NCBI RefSeq assembly: GCF_013912375.1
Contig: NZ_JACETV010000001.1
Location: 1-64,000, forward strand
Source of the DNA: Emticicia sp. BO119
GTDB taxonomy: Bacteria; Bacteroidota; Bacteroidia; Cytophagales; Spirosomataceae
Reading direction: 5' to 3'
DNA: 64,000 nt
Part shown: positions 26,378 through 35,731 of the stretch, piece after piece
Position numbering within the stretch: position 1 is the stretch's first letter
Layout of the letters: every line of letters starts with the position of its first letter
Translations under genes and position numbers: made by a program
Notes under the pieces: generated by a model
Databases searched by the model: none
The model's input: the letters and a program-made list of their open reading frames with translations, nothing else
What the model was told of the DNA's origin: nothing

Positions 26378-27361
26378 ATGCCAAAGTTTCTTATAATCAT
26401 ACTTTGTGTGCTAAGCTTGTCTGTTTTTGCTCAGAAAAAACAACCAGCCTCTGTTATTTTCGATACCGATATTGCCCCCGACTATGACGATGTAGGCGCA
26501 ATGGCATTACTCCACGCTTTTGCTGATGCCGGAGAAGCAAAAATTCTGGCAACTATCTCATGCAACGCATTTGAAACAACAGTGCCTACCATCAGTTTGT
26601 TAAACGATTACTTCGGTCGCCCGAATATCCCCATTGGCATTACCAAAAGAGAAAAGCCTGATATGAGTTGCTCACAGAAATGGGCAGAGTATATCATAGA
26701 CAAATATCCGCATAAAGTAATGTCAAATGCTGAGGCTATGGAAGCAACCAAGCTATACAGAAAGATTTTAGCCAAACAGCCAGACCTGTCGGTAACTATC
26801 ATCACAGTAGGATTCTTTACCAATTTAGCCGATTTATTAGCCTCGCAACCTGATGAATTTTCAAAACTTTCAGGTAAAGACCTCATAAAGAAGAAAGTGA
26901 AACTTCTGGTATCTATGGCAGCAGGGTTGAACAAAGAAAATAAAGGACATGAGTTTAACGTGCATATCGATACCAAGGCCTCTCAAAAGGTTTTTACGGA
27001 ATGGAATACCCCAATGATCTTGAGTGGTTTCGAGATAGGGGAGAAAGTAAGAACAGGTATTCGGCTGATTAATAATGAAAATATTCAAAACAGCCCCGTG
27101 AAAGATGCCTTTCAGGTAGCATTGACTAAAGATAAAAATACGATTGGGCGTAATAGTTGGGATCAAACAGCTGTATTGGTAGCAGTAAGAGGAATAGACC
27201 CTTATTTCTCAACAAGAAACCTGAGTTTTGAAATAAAAGATGATGGTACGAATGTATTGGTTCCGGGAGAGAAAATTACCTATCTGACAGAAAAAATGCC
27301 AACAGCAGAGGTGTCCACCATTATTGAAGATTTAATGATGCATCAGCCTGAGAAGAAGTAA
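26378..27361 (+). CDS. Exported inosine-uridine-type nucleoside hydrolase
   Basis: Cleaves nucleosides into ribose and base. The 327-aa protein has the calcium- and ribose-binding motif VIFDTDIAPDYDDVGA and the late Asp in SWDQTAVLVAV. It begins with a signal peptide (KFLIIILCVLSLSVFAQ), so cleavage would occur in the periplasm rather than the cytoplasm as in RihA-C. It heads an operon with a DMT transporter (36-bp gap) and ribokinase (32-bp gap), which fits external nucleoside breakdown followed by ribose uptake and phosphorylation. Confidence 0.88.
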   Translation: MPKFLIIILCVLSLSVFAQKKQPASVIFDTDIAPDYDDVGAMALLHAFADAGEAKILATISCNAFETTVPTISLLNDYFGRPNIPIGITKREKPDMSCSQKWAEYIIDKYPHKVMSNAEAMEATKLYRKILAKQPDLSVTIITVGFFTNLADLLASQPDEFSKLSGKDLIKKKVKLLVSMAAGLNKENKGHEFNVHIDTKASQKVFTEWNTPMILSGFEIGEKVRTGIRLINNENIQNSPVKDAFQVALTKDKNTIGRNSWDQTAVLVAVRGIDPYFSTRNLSFEIKDDGTNVLVPGEKITYLTEKMPTAEVSTIIEDLMMHQPEKK

Positions 27362-27397
27362 TACTATTCGCCTTATACCTATAACCTTTACAAAACT

Positions 27398-28393
27398 ATG
27401 TTTATTATTGAAACCTATCCGCTTGCAGTTTTCTTCTGCATCATTACTATGCTATGCTGGGGTTCTTGGGCTAATACCCAGAAATTAGCCGCATCTTCGT
27501 GGAGATTTGAACTTTTCTACTGGGACTATGTCATTGGTATTGTGCTGTTAGCTACGCTTTTTGCTATTACATTAGGCAGTACAGGTGAGGGAGGACGCAG
27601 CTTTATGGCAGATATTAAACAGGCTGATTCCTCAAATATCGGGTCGGCAATTTTAGGTGGAATAGTTTTTAATGCCGCCAATATTCTCTTAGGTGCAGCA
27701 ATTGCGATTGCAGGTATGGCAGTGGCTTTTCCGGTGGGTATTGGTTTGGCTCTGGTGATTGGTGTAATTGTGAACTATCTCGATAATCCAATCGGAGATT
27801 CATCGATGATTTTTTTAGGTGTTGGTTTAGTGGCCGCCGCTATTCTGTTAAATGCTTATGCATATAAGCGCATGGCTTCAAATACCGGAAGTATTTCTTC
27901 AAAAGGGCTCATTCTGTCGGTAGTGGCAGGAGTACTGATGGGCTACTTTTATAAATATGTAGCACAAGCCATGTTTCCGAACTTTTTAGTGCCTGAAGCA
28001 GGGAAACTAAGCCCTTATACAGCCGTGTTCTTTTTCTCTATTGGCATCTTTTTAAGCAATTTCTTGTTTAATACATTCCTGATGTTCCGTCCGTTTGTAG
28101 GTACACCTGTAGGCTATAGCAGTTATTTCAGCGGGAGTCTTAAAAACCATCTGACCGGAATTTTAGGAGGAGCTATCTGGTGTGTGGGCATGGCATTCAG
28201 TATTATTGCTTCAGATAAAGCCGGAACTGCTATTTCGTACGGTCTGGGGCAGGGTGCAACGGTTGTAGCCGCCATCTGGGGAATTTTTATCTGGAAAGAG
28301 TTCAGAAATGCACCAAAAGGCACATCAATGATTTTAAACGCTATGCTATTGCTCTATATCATAGGGCTTGGGTTAATTATAGCGGCAAGATAA
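27398..28393 (+). CDS. DMT-superfamily sugar/ureide-type permease
   Basis: 331 aa with about 10 transmembrane segments: FFCIITMLCWGSWANTQKLA, then IGIVLLATLFAITLG, GGIVFNAANILLGAAIAIAG, MAVAFPVGIGLALVIGVIVN, and so on. The GSWAN and N-x-L-L-x-A patterns and tenfold layout resemble ureide permease and GRP (RbsU, RhaT-like) transporters. Position between nucleoside hydrolase and ribokinase suggests it imports ribose or released bases; automated labels such as multidrug DMT would be misleading. Confidence 0.72.
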   Translation: MFIIETYPLAVFFCIITMLCWGSWANTQKLAASSWRFELFYWDYVIGIVLLATLFAITLGSTGEGGRSFMADIKQADSSNIGSAILGGIVFNAANILLGAAIAIAGMAVAFPVGIGLALVIGVIVNYLDNPIGDSSMIFLGVGLVAAAILLNAYAYKRMASNTGSISSKGLILSVVAGVLMGYFYKYVAQAMFPNFLVPEAGKLSPYTAVFFFSIGIFLSNFLFNTFLMFRPFVGTPVGYSSYFSGSLKNHLTGILGGAIWCVGMAFSIIASDKAGTAISYGLGQGATVVAAIWGIFIWKEFRNAPKGTSMILNAMLLLYIIGLGLIIAAR

Positions 28394-28425
28394 ATACCTT
28401 TATATCCACAAAACTATAAAATAGT

Positions 28426-29346
28426 ATGTCGAAAATCGTAGTCATAGGTAGTTCAAACACCGATATGGTGGTGAAGACCAGTCGTTTCCCAAATCCCGGC
28501 GAAACCATCTTAGGTGGTACATTTTTCATGTTTGCCGGTGGCAAAGGGGCAAATCAGGCTGTAGCAGCCGCCCGTATGGGTGGAGATGTATTGCTGATTA
28601 GTAAAGTTGGTAGCGATATTTTCGGCAAGCAAGCCATTGAAGGATTTCAGAAAGAGAAAATTAATACAGCATATATCTGTACAGACCATGAAAAAGCCTC
28701 GGGCACAGCACTGATTATCGTGAACCAAGCCGGCGAAAACAAGATAGTGGTAGCTCCCGGCTCAAACGATACGCTATCACAGAATGATATTCTGAAAGCA
28801 GCTAAAGAAATAGAAGAAGCCGAAGTGCTGTTGATGCAACTGGAGATTCCGATTGACAGTGTGGTTTTTGCAGCGGCGCTTGGATTGCAGACAGAAAGTA
28901 AAGTGATTCTGAATCCTGCCCCGGCACAGGAGCTTCCGGCAGAAATTTACTCAAACCTGTATCTGATTACACCTAACGAAACCGAAGCCACCTTATTGAC
29001 AGGGATAGACGTAAAAGACGATGAATCAGTTAAGAAAGCGGCACAGGTTTTATTAGACAAAGGCGTAAGAAATGTAATTATCACTCTGGGAGCCAGAGGA
29101 GCCTATTTTCAGAACGAATACCAGTCGTTTTTTATTGATGCCCCAGCGGTAGAAGCAATAGACACTACCGCCGCCGGAGATATTTTTAATGGTACGCTGG
29201 CAGTAGCATTGGCGCATAAAACAGACTGGAAATCGGCCATTGAACTGGCTTGTAAAGCGGCTTCTATTTCAGTAACCCGGATGGGGGCACAAGCCTCAGC
29301 TCCATTTTTAAGCGAAATTTCATCGTCATCTAACTTCTATTTCTAA
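28426..29346 (+). CDS. rbsK: Ribokinase
   Basis: Phosphorylates D-ribose to ribose 5-phosphate. The 306-aa PfkB-family enzyme has MSKIVVIGSSNTDMVV, the Gly-rich sugar-binding GGKGANQAVAAARMGG, the NPAPAQELP segment, ITPNETEATLLTG and the catalytic-base motif DTTAAGDIFNG. Third gene of the nucleoside hydrolase operon. Confidence 0.93.
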   Translation: MSKIVVIGSSNTDMVVKTSRFPNPGETILGGTFFMFAGGKGANQAVAAARMGGDVLLISKVGSDIFGKQAIEGFQKEKINTAYICTDHEKASGTALIIVNQAGENKIVVAPGSNDTLSQNDILKAAKEIEEAEVLLMQLEIPIDSVVFAAALGLQTESKVILNPAPAQELPAEIYSNLYLITPNETEATLLTGIDVKDDESVKKAAQVLLDKGVRNVIITLGARGAYFQNEYQSFFIDAPAVEAIDTTAAGDIFNGTLAVALAHKTDWKSAIELACKAASISVTRMGAQASAPFLSEISSSSNFYF

Positions 29347-29356
29347 TAATTGGTTT

Positions 29357-29364
29357 TATTTTTG
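29357..29364 (+). promoter_or_regulatory. -7 box (TATTTTTG) for the PorP/SprF gene
   Basis: A full TAnnTTTG match just after the rbsK stop codon and 34 bp before ATG 29398. It suggests the PorP-like gene has its own promoter and rules out the in-frame TTG at 29350 as start. Confidence 0.5.
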
Positions 29365-29397
29365 TTGCTTTCAATAGAAATTATAAGGATACTGATG

Positions 29398-30291
29398 ATG
29401 AGAAAATACTTATTACTACTACTCTTACCCATTGCTACGGTGGTTAAGGCACAAACAATTTTAGAAGACCAGTTTCAGTTTAATTTTCTGGCACTGAACC
29501 CCGCCCTGACAGGTACGCGTGAGACTTTCAGCTTGAATGGGATGTTTGGTAACCAGTTTAATGGCACATTACGCCCGCAACAAATCTATCAGTTATTCTC
29601 AATGGATGGCCCTATTCAGGAGGGTAGAGGTGGTCTTGGATTGCAGGCCTATAATAGTAATATTGCCGGATTCAATAATGCCGGAGCCAAAATTTCTTAT
29701 GCTTACCGTCAGAAATTCGGTGATGTTTTTAGTGTAGCCCTTGGTGCAGATGCCGGATTCATCTATCAGCCTACTATCGTAACAGGCCAGGGCATAAAAC
29801 AGATGTTCCCCTATGCCGGATTAGGCGGTTTGTTCTCAACCGAACAGTTTTTTGTGAGTGTTTCAAAACCTGTTCTGTTTATTAGTGAAGGATTATTCAA
29901 TAGTAAAAAGCCACTTTATACAATGATTGGCTTTTCGTTGGGTGAAACGGAAAATATCATGTTCAATGTGAGTGGTTTGTTAGAATCAAATAAAGATACA
30001 AAGGCTAATTTCTTTTTAACAGCTAAAGCCTGGTTTAAACAAAAGGCAGGTTTTGGTATTTTGTATCGTTCAGAATCCCAGTTCGGACAAAAAGTAAATA
30101 AAGTTGTTCCGATGGTAGAATTTCAGTTAGGAGATAGTTTTCGGGTTGGCGGCTCCTATGATTTCAAGCCATTGGCTTATCCAACCTCATCGTCGGCACC
30201 TTCTTTTCAACAGAGAGGGATATTCCAGCTTTACCTGCGATACGAATTTTTACGTGACGATAGCAGTAATAGCCGTATGAAATATTATTAA
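29398..30291 (+). CDS. Type IX secretion system PorP/SprF-family outer membrane protein
   Basis: 297 aa from ATG 29398 (ATG 29395 also possible). Signal peptide MRKYLLLLLLPIATVVKAQ. The PorP/SprF signature follows: FNFLALNPALTGT, then RPQQIYQLFSMDGPI, GLGLQAYNSNIAGFNNAGAK, ISYAYRQKF, and a beta-barrel to LYLRYEFL. Members are outer membrane partners of T9SS translocons, often paired with one large secreted substrate; none is adjacent here. Marker of the phylum. Confidence 0.85.
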   Translation: MRKYLLLLLLPIATVVKAQTILEDQFQFNFLALNPALTGTRETFSLNGMFGNQFNGTLRPQQIYQLFSMDGPIQEGRGGLGLQAYNSNIAGFNNAGAKISYAYRQKFGDVFSVALGADAGFIYQPTIVTGQGIKQMFPYAGLGGLFSTEQFFVSVSKPVLFISEGLFNSKKPLYTMIGFSLGETENIMFNVSGLLESNKDTKANFFLTAKAWFKQKAGFGILYRSESQFGQKVNKVVPMVEFQLGDSFRVGGSYDFKPLAYPTSSSAPSFQQRGIFQLYLRYEFLRDDSSNSRMKYY

Positions 30292-30296
30292 ATCCG

Positions 30297-30324
30297 AATC
30301 CCTCTTTCCAGAGGGATTTTTTGT
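30297..30324 (+). terminator. Terminator of the PorP/SprF gene
   Basis: AATCCCTCT/AGAGGGATT stem with a short loop, followed by six T. Confidence 0.85.
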
Positions 30325-30346
30325 TTGTTCAGGGGTCTGATGTCCA

Positions 30347-30700
30347 ATGTCTGAATTTATTCCACAGCAGTTTGATTTTACCAGAAACCTGCCCCAATAC
30401 TTTGAAAACCAGACTTAAAGACAGAAATTTAGAGAACGCCCATTCCTGAAGTAGACTAAGCAAATTTATGAACAAAGAGAAAACGAAGTTAAACAGAGGT
30501 AGCCATATTTAAATATCAACAGGCTGTAGTTATCAGCGGTTTATTTCAGAGTCTGCTCAGGTACAGTTACTAAAAAAAGCCCGGAAAAGGTTACCAATAT
30601 GGTGGGAACCTTTTTGAATAAGGAATCAAATATTCAGGCGAAAAATGAATTTTGGTGAAGCAAACAGCAGGTGGTTCATACCTCAGAACTTGAAAAATAC
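30347..30700 (+). pseudogene. Decayed second copy of the small-ORF plus HTH module
   Basis: The first part (MSEFIPQQFDFTRNLPQYF, from ATG 30347) matches HQQFDSTKNLLKRF upstream of 9437 and stops at a TAA where copy 1 has CAA. Further on, GAAAAGGTTACCAATATGGT and GGGAACCTTTTTGAAT match 9778-9820 almost exactly, and a later stretch matches the C-terminal CACACCTCAGGAGGTGAAAA region. Large internal deletions and frame breaks remove the HTH. This is a paralogous relic, not a working gene. Confidence 0.75.
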
Positions 30701-31131
30701 CCCGAAGATATACTATATAGGAAGAAAATCAGTAATTTTTAAAAGCAGAGCCTCGTAGGAGAGCAATATTAAAGTATTTAACCCAATGAGCTAAATTTAT
30801 TTCTTTTCACTGCAAATCACAGATTTTTTCTCATATAGTATCTAAGGAAAATCAAAAGTTTGAACAAATTCCATATAAAAATCATAAACAGAAAAAGATT
30901 TTCCGGTTAAACCCCAACTTTCTGTTTTCTTTCAGTCAATTGATAATCATTTTAGTGAAAAAATTGTTATTTTATTAAATACCTTACTGTAACTTTGCAA
31001 CGTTTTCGCAAATGGGGGTTTGCCAAGGCAGAATACTTGTTGATTTTTTTTAAAATAGAGCAGGTTATCAAGGTTTTACGACAAAATAGTATCGTTTCCC
31101 GAAACGAACATCAATAATTTTTAAATTTTCA
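30701..31131 (+). promoter_or_regulatory. Intergenic region upstream of sucA with a -7 box
   Basis: A 430-bp A/T-rich stretch without ORFs of interest. A perfect -7 box TAACTTTG lies at 30990-30997, about 135 bp before the sucA ATG; the nearest upstream TTG (30964-30966) is 23 bp away, slightly too far. No other structure recognised. Confidence 0.45.
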
Positions 31132-33942
31132 ATGGATCAATTCTCGTACATCGCCAATGCAGACGTTGCCGCATTGGACGCCATTTACCAACAATACAAA
31201 CAAGACCCGACGTCAGTTGATGAAAGCTGGCAGAATTTCTTCAGAGGTTTTGAGTTTAGCCAGACTTATAACAACGGACATACAAACGGATCTAACGGAG
31301 CAGTAAATAATGTAGTAGCAACACCTGCCCCATCTGCTAAAATTCCTGCAAGTGCCGAACATACCCGTAAAGAAATGGAAGTGGTTCATTTAATAAGAGG
31401 GTATCGCTCACGCGGACACTTACTTTCAAAAATAAACCCGATTGGCCCAAGAAAAGACCGCAAGCCAATGCTTGAGCTGAGCGATTTTAACTTGTCAGAT
31501 GCAGATCTGGATACAGTTTTTGAGGCAGGCGTAGAACTTTTCGGAGAAGCAGCCACACTTCGCAAAATAGTAGAGGCATTGACAAAGGTTTATTTAGGCA
31601 AAATAGGTTTTGAATATTTGTTTATCAGAGACCGTCAGGCAAAGAGTTGGTTAAGAAAGAAAATCGAACAGGAGTATCTGTATTTTGATCCTACGCGTGA
31701 ACAAAAATTGCGCATTTTTGAGAAACTAAATGAGGCAGTTAATTTTGAGAATTTCCTGCATACAAAGTTTTTAGGCAAAAAACGCTTTTCATTAGAAGGG
31801 GGCGAGTCAACCATTCCGGCTTTAGATATAGCCATTAATCGTGGTGCTGAATTAGGCGTTGAAGAGGTGGTAATCGGTATGGCGCATCGTGGTCGTCTTA
31901 ATATCCTGACTAACATTCTTCAAAAGCCATACGAGCAGGTTTTTAATGAATTTGAAGAAAATGTACAGTTAGATGCCTACACCGATGGAGATGTGAAATA
32001 CCACATGGGGTATTCGAGCCAGGTAGAAACTCCCGAAGGTAAAAGAGTAAGCCTGAAACTGATGGCAAACCCATCTCACCTCGAAGCCGTTAATCCGGTG
32101 GTTGTAGGATATGCACGTGCCAGAGCCGATGCACACTATGAGAAAGCCGCAGTAAAACCTAACGACCGGGACGATATTTATGACAAAATCCTGCCAATAG
32201 TTATTCATGGCGATGCCGCTATAGCAGGGCAGGGCATTGTATATGAAGTAACACAAATGTCAAACCTGCCGGGCTATTATACCGGGGGTACACTGCATTT
32301 TGTGATTAACAATCAGGTAGGTTTTACTACCGATTTTGAAGATGCACGTTCGTCTATTTATTGTACTGATATTGCTAAAATTATAGATGCACCTATCTTC
32401 CACGTCAATGGTGATGACCCCGAGGCAGTGGTTTATGCCATGAAAATAGCAACCGAATTCCGCCAGGAATTTAACCGGGATGTATTCGTGAACATGATTT
32501 GTTACCGTAAATATGGGCATAATGAGTCAGACGAGCCACGTATGACCCAACCAACCATGTATAAGGTGATTGATACACACCCGAATACGCGTGAGATATA
32601 TTTGCAGGAATTGATGGAACGTGGTGACGCAGATGCGAAATTCTCAGAAGAACTCAAAAAAGAATTTGAAGGCGAACTACAGGATTTACTGGCAAAAGTA
32701 AAACAAAAACAATTGCCTTATCAGAAACCGAAACTGGAGGAAGAATGGGAAAAACTGCGCCGATCGGTCCCTGAAGATTTTGAGCAGTCGCCTGTAACAG
32801 GCATTCCGGTAGCTACTATTGAGAAGATAGGCAAAGCGCTTTCAACAGTACCGAAAGGCTTCAGACCTTTGAAACAGATTGAAAAGGTGTTAGAAGAAAG
32901 ACGTGCCATTTTTGCACAGGAGAAGCCCTTCAACTGGTCTGTGGGAGAGTTATTGGCTTATGGTGGCGTTTTAGATGAAGGCAAAGTGGTTCGTATTACC
33001 GGGCAGGACGTTCAACGGGGTACTTTTACTCACCGTCATGCTGTTCTGCACGACGCTGATACCAATCACTTATATACCAATTTAGCACACATTGACGAAA
33101 ACCAGGGTAAATTTGAGATTTATAACTCACTGTTGGCCGAATATGGAGTAATGGGCTTTGAGTATGGCTATTCAATGGCCAACCCTAATGCCTTGGTAAT
33201 ATGGGAAGCACAATTCGGCGACTTCTCGAATGGCGCACAAATCATGATTGACCAGTTCATTGCTGCGTCAGAATCTAAGTGGAATAACATGAATGCACTG
33301 GTATTATTATTGCCACATGGCTATGAAGGTCAGGGGCCTGAGCACTCAAATGCTCGTCCGGAGCGTTTCTTGCAGTTGGCCGCAGAATATAATATGTATG
33401 TTTGTGTGTGTACAACACCCGCCAATATCTTCCATATGTTGCGTCGCCAGTTGGCCTTGCCATTCCGTAAGCCATGTATTCATATGTCGCCAAAATCAAT
33501 GTTAAGGCATCCATTAGCAGTATCTAAACTTGAAGATTTTACAGAAGGAACACGTTTTCAGGAAACCATTGGCGATGATTACGCCGACCCTAAAAAAGTG
33601 AAACGAGTATTGTTATGTAGCGGAAAAGTATATTACGATTTGTTAGACAAGCAACAAAAAGACAAGCGTACCGACATCGCAATTATCCGGGTAGAACAAT
33701 TACACCCATTCCCTGCCAAACAAATAGAAGCACATCTGGCCAAATATAAAAAACCGGAGGTGAAATGGGTTCAGGAAGAACCTGAAAACATGGGGTATCG
33801 TGCGTTTGTGTGGAGGGAATTTCCTCAAATCGGTTTAGCAAACGTAATTGCACGTAAATCAAGTGCCTCTCCCGCAACTGGTTACACCAAAATTCACGCA
33901 AAAGAGCAGGCAGATATTGTAGACAGAGCTTTTGATAATTAA
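31132..33942 (+). CDS. sucA: 2-oxoglutarate dehydrogenase E1 component
   Basis: Thiamine-diphosphate enzyme of the TCA cycle that decarboxylates 2-oxoglutarate and reductively acylates the E2 lipoyl groups. The 936-aa protein has the N-terminal E2-binding peptide (FSYIANADVAALDAIYQQYK), GMAHRGRLNILTNILQKP, the ThDP site (HVNGDDPEAVVYAM; CYRKYGHNESDEP) and the C-terminal PSFRRP-like region with MSPKSMLRHP. Full length. The gene is 59 bp from sucB, its partner. Confidence 0.95.
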   Translation: MDQFSYIANADVAALDAIYQQYKQDPTSVDESWQNFFRGFEFSQTYNNGHTNGSNGAVNNVVATPAPSAKIPASAEHTRKEMEVVHLIRGYRSRGHLLSKINPIGPRKDRKPMLELSDFNLSDADLDTVFEAGVELFGEAATLRKIVEALTKVYLGKIGFEYLFIRDRQAKSWLRKKIEQEYLYFDPTREQKLRIFEKLNEAVNFENFLHTKFLGKKRFSLEGGESTIPALDIAINRGAELGVEEVVIGMAHRGRLNILTNILQKPYEQVFNEFEENVQLDAYTDGDVKYHMGYSSQVETPEGKRVSLKLMANPSHLEAVNPVVVGYARARADAHYEKAAVKPNDRDDIYDKILPIVIHGDAAIAGQGIVYEVTQMSNLPGYYTGGTLHFVINNQVGFTTDFEDARSSIYCTDIAKIIDAPIFHVNGDDPEAVVYAMKIATEFRQEFNRDVFVNMICYRKYGHNESDEPRMTQPTMYKVIDTHPNTREIYLQELMERGDADAKFSEELKKEFEGELQDLLAKVKQKQLPYQKPKLEEEWEKLRRSVPEDFEQSPVTGIPVATIEKIGKALSTVPKGFRPLKQIEKVLEERRAIFAQEKPFNWSVGELLAYGGVLDEGKVVRITGQDVQRGTFTHRHAVLHDADTNHLYTNLAHIDENQGKFEIYNSLLAEYGVMGFEYGYSMANPNALVIWEAQFGDFSNGAQIMIDQFIAASESKWNNMNALVLLLPHGYEGQGPEHSNARPERFLQLAAEYNMYVCVCTTPANIFHMLRRQLALPFRKPCIHMSPKSMLRHPLAVSKLEDFTEGTRFQETIGDDYADPKKVKRVLLCSGKVYYDLLDKQQKDKRTDIAIIRVEQLHPFPAKQIEAHLAKYKKPEVKWVQEEPENMGYRAFVWREFPQIGLANVIARKSSASPATGYTKIHAKEQADIVDRAFDN

Positions 33943-34001
33943 GAAACCAACAGAGAATTAATAAAATATATCGATATCAATAACTTAGCAATAAACAAGT
34001 T

Positions 34002-35594
34002 ATGGCAATAGAAATGAAAGTCCCTTCGGTGGGCGAATCAGTAAGCGAGGTAACGATCGCATCCTGGATAAAAAAAGATGGTGATACCGTAAAAATGGAC
34101 GAAGTAATCTGCGAATTAGAGTCTGATAAAGCCACCTTTGAACTGCCTGCAGAAGCCGACGGTATTTTAAAAATTGTAGCTGCTGAAGGCACAACTCTAC
34201 CTATCGGAGCTTTGATTTGTAAAATTGAAACAACCAACGATAAATCACAGGCTGTAACTCCTACACCTGAACCCGCTTCTGAATCGGAGCCAAAAGCTCC
34301 CGAGGCTGAATCAACACCAGCTCCCGAGGCCGCTACTCCTCCCGCATCCGCTGAAAATAAAACGATTGAAGTAGTAGTTCCGGCAGTAGGAGAGTCTATC
34401 TCAGAAGTCACCATTGCCTCATGGTCTAAGAAAGATGGAGACAGTGTAAAAATGGATGAGGTAATTTGCGAATTGGAATCTGATAAAGCTACTTTTGAAC
34501 TACCATCACCAGAAACTGGAATAATTACTATTGTTGCACAGGCAGGCCAGGTTGTGCCGATTGGCGGTGTGGTAGCCAGAATAGCTTTGGGTGGTGCAAG
34601 TACTGCACCGGCAGCAAACACAGAAAAACCTGCCACACAAGAAACTTCTACCCCGGCATCAGGAAATAGCTATGCTGCAGGACACCCGTCTCCGGTAGCT
34701 GCAAAGGTATTGGCCGAAAAAGGCATTGACCCCGCAACCGTACAAGGCACAGGTGTTGGTGGCCGCATTATGAAAGAAGATGCTTTGAAAGCTACTCCAA
34801 CGCCTGCCGCACCAGCTACACCTCAACCACAGGCATCAAATGCGTCAGAGCCAAAAGCTCCTGTAAACACCCCTGTTACTGCTGGAACCGAAGGCAGAAT
34901 AACCCGTAGAGAAAAAATGACTTCCCTACGTAAAACCATTGCCAGACGTCTCGTAGCTGTGAAACAGGAAACAGCAATGTTGACGACTTTCAATGAGGTA
35001 GATATGAAGCCAATTATGGATTTGAGAGCCAAGTATAAAGATAAATTCAAAGAAACACATGGAGTTGGTTTAGGCTTTATGTCGTTCTTTACAAAAGCTT
35101 GTGCCATTGCTTTAAAAGACTTCCCGGTAGTAAATGCGTATATAGATGGCGATGAAATAGTATATAACGACTACGCCGATATTGCCATTGCCGTTTCCGC
35201 CCCTCGTGGCTTGGTAGTTCCGGTTATCAGAAATGCCGAGAAATTAAGCTTTGCAGGCATAGAAGCAGAAGTGGTTCGTCTGGCAGGTAAAGCAAGAGAT
35301 AATAAACTGACAATAGAAGAAATGACCGGAGGCACTTTCACAATCACCAATGGAGGTATCTTCGGCTCAATGCTCTCAACGCCAATCATCAATGCGCCGC
35401 AATCGGCTATCTTAGGTATGCACAATATCGTTGAGCGACCAGTGGTAGTAAATGGTGAAATCGTAATCCGTCCGATTATGTATGTAGCCCTTAGTTATGA
35501 CCATCGCATCATTGACGGTAAGGATTCAGTGAGCTTCCTCGTAAGAGTAAAACAATTATTAGAAGACCCTTCAAGAATTTTATTGGGTATTTAA
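34002..35594 (+). CDS. sucB: 2-oxoglutarate dehydrogenase E2, dihydrolipoyl succinyltransferase with two lipoyl domains
   Basis: 530 aa. Two lipoyl domains: residues 1-76 (lipoyl-Lys43 in [13 protein letters not shown]) and about 119-196 (Lys162 in the same [12 protein letters not shown] context), joined by Pro/Ala/Glu-rich linkers. Then the E1/E3-binding domain ([20 protein letters not shown]), another linker and the catalytic domain with [16 protein letters not shown] (His501, Asp505). SucB proteins usually have one lipoyl domain; the two here are near-identical, showing internal duplication. A strong terminator follows. Confidence 0.95.
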   Translation: MAIEMKVPSVGESVSEVTIASWIKKDGDTVKMDEVICELESDKATFELPAEADGILKIVAAEGTTLPIGALICKIETTNDKSQAVTPTPEPASESEPKAPEAESTPAPEAATPPASAENKTIEVVVPAVGESISEVTIASWSKKDGDSVKMDEVICELESDKATFELPSPETGIITIVAQAGQVVPIGGVVARIALGGASTAPAANTEKPATQETSTPASGNSYAAGHPSPVAAKVLAEKGIDPATVQGTGVGGRIMKEDALKATPTPAAPATPQPQASNASEPKAPVNTPVTAGTEGRITRREKMTSLRKTIARRLVAVKQETAMLTTFNEVDMKPIMDLRAKYKDKFKETHGVGLGFMSFFTKACAIALKDFPVVNAYIDGDEIVYNDYADIAIAVSAPRGLVVPVIRNAEKLSFAGIEAEVVRLAGKARDNKLTIEEMTGGTFTITNGGIFGSMLSTPIINAPQSAILGMHNIVERPVVVNGEIVIRPIMYVALSYDHRIIDGKDSVSFLVRVKQLLEDPSRILLGI

Positions 35595-35607
35595 TAATGA
35601 TGATATA

Positions 35608-35652
35608 CAATAGCAGTCGTCCGATATAATCTGATGACTGCTATTGTTTTTT
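35608..35652 (+). terminator. Terminator of sucAB
   Basis: A perfect 11-bp stem CAATAGCAGTC/GACTGCTATTG followed by T6. Confidence 0.92.
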
Positions 35653-35731
35653 AATCCGGATAAATAAACCTGCCGAATTGTTTGGAATACCCCCCTTTTT
35701 TTTGATATTTGGGTAACCTAATTGCCCTATC

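Noticed and set aside
18744-27361. A classical polysaccharide utilisation locus
   Set aside because: There is no SusC/SusD pair; the CAZymes are in separate transcription units and orientations.
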